The notes beneath the pieces were generated by a model. That model was not told the origin of the DNA. It worked only from the letters and a program-made list of their open reading frames with translations, and did not search any database. A program made the position numbers and the translations under genes. From Bacillus sp. (in: firmicutes) (GTDB lineage: Bacteria > Bacillota > Bacilli > Bacillales > Cytobacillaceae): a DNA stretch of 5,481 bases. Location of the stretch: NCBI GenBank assembly GCA_003457145.1, contig DMSR01000335.1:1-5481 (forward strand). The letters are read 5' to 3'. Of the stretch, positions 1 through 4,381 are shown piece after piece (positions within the stretch are counted from its first letter, which is position 1; every line of letters starts with the position of its first letter).

Positions 1-1788
1 TTTTTCAAAAGCAGTTGTATTTGTGATGATGACAGGTGTTACGGTATCAAAACCTTTTTCCTTGATGCCTTCAATATCAACTGCTAATAATGGCTGGCCA
101 ACCGCCACTCGGTCTCCCTGTTGGATCAGAGCTTCGAAATGCTCCCCTTCCAGCTTTACGGTATCAATTCCAACATGAATCAAGATTTCAGCACCTTCTT
201 CAGATGTAATACCAATCGCATGTTTGGTTCTAAAAAGCGTTGTCACAACACCATTAACAGGGGAAATTATCTTGCCATCATGCGGTCTAATCGCAATTCC
301 TTCACCCATTACTTCAGAAGAGAATGTTGGATCACTAACGTCTGAAAGTTTTATAACTTCTCCTTTGATCGGGCTTATTAAAACAGAATCAACTTCTGCT
401 CCTGGAAGATCTGGAGCTGTATCCGTTTTCGTTTCTTCCTTGTTTTCTTCAGGGATATCTTCAAACCCTAACAGATATGAAATGATGGTTGCCGCAAAGA
501 ATGCAATGGCAAGACCGATGAGTGCGTGTACAAAAGTTGGTCCAATAAACGATGTAACTCCCGGTAAACCAGCGCTTCCTCCCAGAATATATGCAGCAAC
601 TCCAGTGATTGCATAGTACACGCCTCCAACTGCTGCACCTAATAAAGCACCAGCAAATGGCCTTTTAAGTCTTACGTTCACTCCATACATCGCAGGCTCT
701 GTAATACCCATAAGTGCAGTAATAGAGACAGTTAATGATAGAGATTTAAACTTTTTGTTTTTAGATTTTAGGAAAACAGCGAATGCTGCTCCTGCTTGCC
801 CCATATTCGCCAAGAACATTGCAGGTGCGATATAATCAATCCCTTTTACTGTCAGATTGTTAATGATAATAGGGACTAAAGCATAATGCATCCCAGTCAT
901 AATGATTAACGAAAAAGTCCCTGCCAGTAAAACCATTGCAATGAATCCATAATCCTCAAATAAGAAGCTTAAACCATTTGATAAATAGTCACCTAAAATA
1001 ACGCCCAGCGGCCCGACTGTCATTAACGTAACCGGTACAACAAACAAAATGGTTAAGGTTGGTACTACAATTAGCTTCAAAGAACTATGAGTGAATTTAT
1101 CTACGAACCTTTCAACATGTGAAGCAATCCAAATAGCCAGGATAATCGGAATAACCGTGGATGAATAAACGGCTGCTATGACTGGCAATCCAATGAAACT
1201 GATTGGTTCACCTGCACTAAATAAAGCTGTTAGCGTCGGATGCAAAATCGCCGCGGCTATGGTTGCAGCTATATAAGGATTACTCCCGAATTTACGAGCT
1301 GAACTGACAGCTAACAGGATTGGCAAGAAGTAGAACGCTCCATCACCAATGGCATTTAAAATGATATAGGTCTGAGACGCTGGATCAAGCCAGCCGAATG
1401 TCGAGAGGATCGCCAGGATCCCTTTGATCATACCAGCCCCTGCAATGGCCGGAAGAATCGGAGTGAAAACACCAGAGATTACATCAAAGATTGCACTTAT
1501 TACGTTCCCACCTGACTTTTCTCCATTGTTACTGTCTTCTTTTAAGTGACTGTTATTGAGGATTTCTTTATACACTTTCGGTACATCGTTTCCGATAATG
1601 ATCTGGAACTGAGAACCGCTTATATTCGTGCCCATGACACCGTCCAAATTTTCCAATTTGCTTCGCTCTACTTTGCTGTTATCACGAAGGTTAAAACGAA
1701 GTCTGGTCATACAGTGGATCACACTTTGTACATTTTCCTCCCCGCCGACCAGCTCTAAAATCTTAATACCTAGCTCTTGATGATTCAT
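1..1788 (-). CDS. bglP: PTS beta-glucoside transporter subunit EIIBCA (BglP/BglF type), 3' end cut by the window edge
   Basis: This is a membrane permease that imports beta-glucosides and phosphorylates them with phosphate from HPr. The frame stays open for 596 codons to the window edge; family members are usually about 610-635 residues, so only the extreme C-terminus is missing. Domain order is B-C-A. The EIIB domain (about 1-90) carries the phosphocysteine C26 in IHCMTRLRF. The EIIC domain (about 100-440) is a series of hydrophobic segments and contains the family GITEP motif at 361-365. A charged linker (about 445-465) is rich in Glu, Lys and Thr. The EIIA domain (about 466 onward) has H523 in TKHAIGI and the likely phosphohistidine H538 in ILIHVGIDTV, spaced like the two active-site histidines of EIIA-Glc. 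The ATG at 1788 has an AGGGGGTG ribosome site seven bases upstream. It follows licT and a RAT/terminator, so its expression should depend on LicT. In this family the permease also phosphorylates and inactivates LicT. Salicin, arbutin or cellobiose are plausible substrates, but specificity cannot be read from sequence. Confidence 0.95.
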   Translation of the reverse strand, partial: MNHQELGIKILELVGGEENVQSVIHCMTRLRFNLRDNSKVERSKLENLDGVMGTNISGSQFQIIIGNDVPKVYKEILNNSHLKEDSNNGEKSGGNVISAIFDVISGVFTPILPAIAGAGMIKGILAILSTFGWLDPASQTYIILNAIGDGAFYFLPILLAVSSARKFGSNPYIAATIAAAILHPTLTALFSAGEPISFIGLPVIAAVYSSTVIPIILAIWIASHVERFVDKFTHSSLKLIVVPTLTILFVVPVTLMTVGPLGVILGDYLSNGLSFLFEDYGFIAMVLLAGTFSLIIMTGMHYALVPIIINNLTVKGIDYIAPAMFLANMGQAGAAFAVFLKSKNKKFKSLSLTVSITALMGITEPAMYGVNVRLKRPFAGALLGAAVGGVYYAITGVAAYILGGSAGLPGVTSFIGPTFVHALIGLAIAFFAATIISYLLGFEDIPEENKEETKTDTAPDLPGAEVDSVLISPIKGEVIKLSDVSDPTFSSEVMGEGIAIRPHDGKIISPVNGVVTTLFRTKHAIGITSEEGAEILIHVGIDTVKLEGEHFEALIQQGDRVAVGQPLLAVDIEGIKEKGFDTVTPVIITNTTAFEK

Positions 1789-1832
1789 CACCGTGCACCC
1801 CCTAATATTTTTAAACCTATTTTTTATAAAAG

Positions 1833-1893
1833 AAAAAACCTAAACTACGTGAAGACCAGACCATAAAAGCCTGACATTCCCGTAATTTAGGTT
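1833..1893 (-). terminator. LicT-controlled intrinsic terminator in the bglP leader
   Basis: In the minus-strand transcript, AACCUAAA (1893-1886) pairs with UUUAGGUU (1844-1837), followed by a run of six U (1838-1833). The stem continues inward through UACG/CGUA, GAA/UUC and a further eight G-U-rich pairs, closing a five-base loop. The left arm shares its first four bases with the 3' end of the RAT at 1890-1915, so terminator and antiterminator cannot form together. Without active LicT, transcription coming out of licT should stop here before bglP. Confidence 0.85.
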
Positions 1894-1915
1894 TTGCCTC
1901 ACAGAGTAACAATCC
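1890..1915 (-). promoter_or_regulatory. RAT (ribonucleic antiterminator) site 2, upstream of bglP
   Basis: The minus-strand RNA reads GGATTGTTACT, then CTGTG, then AGGCAAAACC. The two outer blocks match the RAT sequences bound by LicT/BglG proteins, and match site 1 (2815-2843) at all but one position. The middle is three bases shorter than in site 1: the upper stem is CUC/GAG with a UGU loop instead of CUG/CAG with a six-base loop. The base of the hairpin is extended by pairing of UUUA before it with UAAA after it. It begins 16 bases beyond the licT stop codon and overlaps the terminator at 1833-1893. Binding by LicT is inferred from the adjacent licT gene. Confidence 0.85.
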
Positions 1916-1931
1916 TAAACGGAAAAAATAT

Positions 1932-2759
1932 TTATCTTTTCACTACACGTTCGATATGAATCGTCAGATAGAGAATCTCTTGTTCCGTTAACTCATATCG
2001 ATATTGCTTTTCCACAAACTTCTTGATCTTCATTGAGCATTGATAAGCATCAGGATACTTATTGATAATGACATTTAAGAGGTCATCTTTCCCATCTTTA
2101 TAATGCTCCCCTTTGACCAGTCGATGAGCAAAGAACTTCAGATGAGTAATAAAGCGATGATAGTTCAATGAATTTTCATCAAACTCAATCTTAAAGCTGT
2201 ATTTCACAATCGTTAAAATATCTTGAATCACCTTGGTCATATCAACAGTATTTGTCATGTCCTCATTTAACTGAGCATTAACCAGGTGCAGCGCGATAAA
2301 GCCTGCTTCATCTTCTGGCAGAATAACATTGAACCGGTCACAAATCATATTCAAGGCTTCCAGCCCAATTTCGAATTCCTGTTTGTAAAGGTTCTTTGTT
2401 TCCCAGAGTAATCCGTTTTTGATTGGAAGATTATTATGATAGCGCTCAATCGCAAAATGAATATGATCTGTAAGAGAGATGTAAATACTATCATTCAGCT
2501 TTTTACCAATTTTGTCTTTAGCATACTGAATAATCTCTTCAGACAGTTCCATGTACTCCATCGGGATTTCGGCAATCAAGGTCTTAAACTTCTTTGTAAT
2601 ATCCTTGTCCTCCGAAGTGAAGATCTTTTCTACCTTATCTTGGTCGATGTCTTCTCCAACCCGTTTATTAAAGGCCAGCCCTCGCCCCATAACGATAACT
2701 TCCTGCTTATCTTTTATAGAGACAATCACATTGTTGTTCAGTATTTTTTTGATCCTCAC
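1932..2759 (-). CDS. licT: BglG/SacY-family transcriptional antiterminator LicT
   Basis: This is a cytoplasmic RNA-binding regulator of 275 residues that stabilises RAT hairpins and so prevents early termination in beta-glucoside operons. The CAT RNA-binding domain spans about residues 1-55 (MRIKKILNNN, then MGRGLAF at 24-30). PRD1 (about 65-170) has H99 in LTDHIHFAIER and H158 in EAGFIALHLVNA. PRD2 (about 172-275) has H206 in RFITHLKFF and H268 in LTIHIERV. These four phosphorylatable histidines fall one residue before the positions known in Bacillus subtilis LicT (100, 159, 207, 269), so the protein looks fully functional. In the family, PRD1 phosphorylation by the cognate permease inactivates it and HPr-dependent PRD2 phosphorylation activates it. 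I chose the GTG at 2759 because it follows a strong GGAGGTGG site and places MRIKKILNNN at the N-terminus as in homologues; the upstream TTG at 2789 lies inside the terminator. licT sits between two RAT sites, so it should control both its own expression and that of bglP. Confidence 0.96.
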   Translation of the reverse strand: MRIKKILNNNVIVSIKDKQEVIVMGRGLAFNKRVGEDIDQDKVEKIFTSEDKDITKKFKTLIAEIPMEYMELSEEIIQYAKDKIGKKLNDSIYISLTDHIHFAIERYHNNLPIKNGLLWETKNLYKQEFEIGLEALNMICDRFNVILPEDEAGFIALHLVNAQLNEDMTNTVDMTKVIQDILTIVKYSFKIEFDENSLNYHRFITHLKFFAHRLVKGEHYKDGKDDLLNVIINKYPDAYQCSMKIKKFVEKQYRYELTEQEILYLTIHIERVVKR

Positions 2760-2764
2760 TTCTT

Positions 2765-2772
2765 CCACCTCC
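2765..2772 (-). promoter_or_regulatory. licT ribosome binding site (fixes the GTG start)
   Basis: GGAGGTGG on the minus strand lies five bases before GTG 2759-2757 (eight bases counted from GGAGG). It lies just past the U-run of the leader terminator, so it is transcribed only when that terminator is bypassed. No in-frame ATG offers a better start. Confidence 0.85.
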
Positions 2773-2778
2773 GATAAC

Positions 2779-2823
2779 AAAAAAGGCAAAACCTCCCCCC
2801 TGTTAAAAGGAATCGGTTTTGCC
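2779..2823 (-). terminator. LicT-controlled intrinsic terminator in the licT leader
   Basis: GGCAAAACC (2823-2815) pairs perfectly with GGUUUUGCC (2793-2785) in the minus-strand transcript, followed directly by six U (2784-2779). Further weak pairing of UUCC with GGGG inside the loop can extend the stem past two G/A mismatches. The whole left arm is the 3' part of RAT site 1, so the two folds exclude each other. This makes licT subject to its own antitermination. Confidence 0.92.
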
Positions 2824-2843
2824 TGATTTAACAGTTACAATCC
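2815..2843 (-). promoter_or_regulatory. RAT (ribonucleic antiterminator) site 1, upstream of licT
   Basis: The 29-base minus-strand sequence runs GGATTGTAACTG, TTAAAT, CAGGCAAAACC. It has the usual RAT length and layout: a CUG/CAG upper stem with a six-base loop and GG/CC at the base, extended by one outer C-G pair. From memory of Bacillus bgl RATs (GGATTGTTACTG...), the main difference is A instead of T at position 8, a place that also varies among sac-type RATs. It overlaps the terminator at 2779-2823. LicT is the expected ligand. Confidence 0.92.
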
Positions 2844-2847
2844 GTTC

Positions 2848-2861
2848 TGTATGCGCTTACC
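2848..2861 (-). promoter_or_regulatory. cre site (CcpA catabolite repression operator)
   Basis: The minus strand reads GGTAAGCGCATACA, against the known cre consensus TGWAANCGNTNWCA. The central AAGCG and the terminal CA are intact; the first T is G and the T after the core is A. It begins three bases downstream of the proposed -10, so it covers the likely transcription start, and it ends four bases before RAT site 1. CcpA bound here should block initiation when glucose-like sugars are available. Confidence 0.75.
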
Positions 2862-2864
2862 TAC

Positions 2865-2893
2865 ATAATACATTGTCATTAAACTATATGCAA
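2865..2893 (-). promoter_or_regulatory. Predicted sigma-A promoter of the licT-bglP operon
   Basis: On the minus strand TTGCAT (2893-2888) is separated by exactly 17 bases from TATTAT (2870-2865). The -10 matches TATAAT at five of six bases; the -35 is weak (three of six against TTGACA). An A-rich stretch lies just upstream. The cre site and RAT site 1 follow immediately, which is the expected order for a catabolite-repressed, antiterminated operon. The start point has not been mapped. Confidence 0.6.
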
Positions 2894-2941
2894 CTATTTT
2901 TTAGATTTTCTTTCCTTCCCTTTAACCAATGCAAGGGGCAG

Positions 2942-2965
2942 GACCTAGGAATGGTTTTCGTGTCC
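2942..2965. repeat. Imperfect palindrome, possible decayed REP-like element
   Basis: GGAC (2942 side) and GTCC (2965 side) bound an imperfect hairpin with several G-T pairs and A-T pairs near a TGG loop. A smaller repeat, GAATGG at 2949-2954 and CCATTC at 2965-2970, overlaps it. The right half, TTTTCGTGTCCC, resembles the short palindromes scattered in many Bacillaceae genomes near RAYT/IS200-like transposases; that comparison is from memory. It lies in the gene-free spacer between the pro and bgl operons, and no transposase is nearby. Confidence 0.3.
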
Positions 2966-3003
2966 CATTCGCGGGGCCGAAAAGTATTAAAAAACCTGGC
3001 GTC

Positions 3004-3023
3004 TTGTTTTACTGACAAAACAA
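3004..3023. repeat. Short AT-rich inverted repeat downstream of the proBA terminator
   Basis: TTGTTTT (3004-3010) and AAAACAA (3017-3023) form a perfect 7-bp inverted repeat with a six-base spacer. One arm coincides with the U-rich tail of the proBA terminator in the minus-strand transcript. It has no U-run of its own and is probably a by-product of that tail rather than a separate signal. Confidence 0.3.
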
Positions 3024-3068
3024 AGGCTCTCCCCGCAAAAAAAAATGACAAGGAGAGCCTTCTTTTTT
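3015..3068 (-). terminator. Intrinsic terminator of the proBA operon, probably bidirectional
   Basis: AAGGCTCTCC (3023-3032) and GGAGAGCCTT (3052-3061) form a perfect 10-bp stem around a 19-base loop. In the minus direction, coming from proA, the stem is followed by the U-rich TGTTTTG. In the plus direction it is followed by CTTTTTT. It begins 32 bases after the proA stop codon. It separates proline synthesis from the downstream beta-glucoside operon, so little read-through into licT is expected. Confidence 0.85.
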
Positions 3069-3093
3069 CTTAAAATATAGTCTGGTGGTTAAA

Positions 3094-4359
3094 TTATCTA
3101 ACCAACCCATCCCCAACCATAACATATTTCCGAGTAGTCAATGCGGGCAAGCCCATAGGCCCTCTAGCATGCAGCTTTTGCGTAGAAATCCCAATTTCAG
3201 CCCCAAATCCTAACGCTCCTCCATCTGTAAATCTAGTTGATGCATTATGATATAGAGCTGCTGCATCTACTAACTGCAGGAACTTCCTTGCGTTCTCAGC
3301 ATTTTCGGTAATAATAGCTTCTGAGTGTTTGGTTCCGTACTGGTCGATGTGCTCGATGGCTTCATCGATGTTATTAACAACCTTTACGGCGATGTCGAGG
3401 CTTAGGTATTCGTCAGCCCAGTCGGTTTCGGAAGCTGGCAGTACGTTTGGCAGAGAAGCAGCGGCTGATTCGTCTCCATGGACAGTAATGCCGTTTTCCT
3501 GGAATGCTGCAGCAAGTTGTTCTTTGTTGCTCTCAAGCCATGCTTGATGGACGATAAGTGTTTCGGCTGCGTTGCAGACTGCTGGGCGGTCTGTTTTGGC
3601 ATTTACTAGGATGTTCAGTGCTTTTTTGGTGTCGGCTTCTTCGTCGACGTACAGGTGGCAGTTTCCTACTCCGGTTTCGAGGACGGGTACGGTCGCGTTT
3701 TCAACGACTGCTTTGATCAATGCTCCTCCGCCGCGCGGAATCAGAACGTCGATGTGCTCCTTCATCGTGAACAGCTGCTGTGTTGCTTCACGGTCTGCTG
3801 TTGCGATGAATTGAATCGCATCCTTCGGCACCTTTGTGTTTTGTAGTGCTTCGTGCATGATTTCCACGATGGCTTTGTTTGAAGACAGTGCCGAGGAGCC
3901 GCCTTTTAAGATGATGGCGTTTCCTGATTTGAGCGCCAGGCCTGCGGCATCGACGGTTACGTTCGGTCGCGCTTCGTAAATCATGCCGATGACGCCTAGT
4001 GGAACACGGATTTCTTTTACATTGAGTCCATTTTCAAGCGTCCAGTCTGACAGGACGTCCCCGATTGGATCTGCATGCTCAGCGACCTGGCGAAGTCCTT
4101 CGGCAAAGTCGGCGATTCGCTCACGACTAAGTGCCAGGCGATCCATGAATGCGTCCTCGAAGCCTTTTTCCTTTCCGTTCATTAAATCCTTTTCGTTTTC
4201 AGCTAAAATCGCTTCATAATTATTATCCAATGCGTCGGCCAATACGAGCAGTGCCGCATTTTTTTCCTCGGTGGAAAGGATGTTTAATTGTTTGGCTGCC
4301 TTTTTGGCCGCAATTGCTTGTTCTTCTACTGTCGTTGTTTGAGTCATTGTCAATGTCAT
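3094..4359 (-). CDS. proA: Gamma-glutamyl phosphate reductase (glutamate-5-semialdehyde dehydrogenase)
   Basis: ProA reduces gamma-glutamyl phosphate with NADPH to glutamate-5-semialdehyde, the second step of proline synthesis in the cytoplasm. The 421-residue product is close to the usual 415-420 and belongs to the aldehyde dehydrogenase superfamily. Visible family blocks are RVPLGVIGMIYEARPNVTVDAA (118-139), LKSGNAIILKGGSSA (143-157), IPRGGGALI (207-215), ETGVGNCHLYVDE (228-240), RPAVCNAAETLIVH (258-271) and LGFGAEIGISTQKLHARGPMG (383-403). C262 in RPAVCNA is the likely catalytic cysteine, because it lies 34 residues after E228 in the ETG block, the same spacing as between the Glu and Cys of aldehyde dehydrogenases. 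I chose the ATG at 4359 for its GGAGG site; the open frame continues upstream to 4467, but that part overlaps proB and looks unlike ProA. It starts 22 bases after proB stops, consistent with one transcript, and ends before the terminator at 3015-3068. Confidence 0.97.
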   Translation of the reverse strand: MTLTMTQTTTVEEQAIAAKKAAKQLNILSTEEKNAALLVLADALDNNYEAILAENEKDLMNGKEKGFEDAFMDRLALSRERIADFAEGLRQVAEHADPIGDVLSDWTLENGLNVKEIRVPLGVIGMIYEARPNVTVDAAGLALKSGNAIILKGGSSALSSNKAIVEIMHEALQNTKVPKDAIQFIATADREATQQLFTMKEHIDVLIPRGGGALIKAVVENATVPVLETGVGNCHLYVDEEADTKKALNILVNAKTDRPAVCNAAETLIVHQAWLESNKEQLAAAFQENGITVHGDESAAASLPNVLPASETDWADEYLSLDIAVKVVNNIDEAIEHIDQYGTKHSEAIITENAENARKFLQLVDAAALYHNASTRFTDGGALGFGAEIGISTQKLHARGPMGLPALTTRKYVMVGDGLVR

Positions 4360-4366
4360 CAAAACG

Positions 4367-4371
4367 CCTCC
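4367..4371 (-). promoter_or_regulatory. proA ribosome binding site (fixes the ATG start)
   Basis: GGAGG on the minus strand sits in the 22-base proB-proA gap, seven bases before ATG 4359-4357. A second in-frame ATG four codons later is about 20 bases from this site, too far to be the main start. Confidence 0.85.
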
Positions 4372-4381
4372 TGTAAATTTT

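Noticed and set aside
224..616. Plus-strand open frame opposite bglP
   Set aside because: It lies wholly antisense to the conserved EIIA and EIIC coding sequence, and the translation resembles no family I recognise.
1916..1980. Separate promoter at the end of licT driving bglP
   Set aside because: Only weak matches exist (TTCATA and GATAAA with 18 bases between). The closely spaced RAT2 fits read-through from the licT promoter better, though a weak internal promoter cannot be excluded.
2760..2789. Longer licT starting at TTG 2789
   Set aside because: The extra ten codons lie in the terminator arm and the ribosome binding site. The GTG at 2759 has ideal spacing and gives the N-terminus typical of LicT.
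2436..2826. Overlapping plus-strand open frames opposite licT
   Set aside because: They are reverse-strand readings of conserved PRD1 and CAT codons; no plus-strand start signal is evident.
2985..3003. Second terminator at the T-run near 2990
   Set aside because: The minus strand has CCAGG followed by six T, but no convincing stem precedes it; only two or three bases could pair.
2819..3073. Plus-strand 84-codon frame across the pro/bgl spacer
   Set aside because: It runs through RAT1, the cre, the promoter and the terminator hairpin, so its content is explained by those signals. The product looks random and no good ribosome site precedes it.
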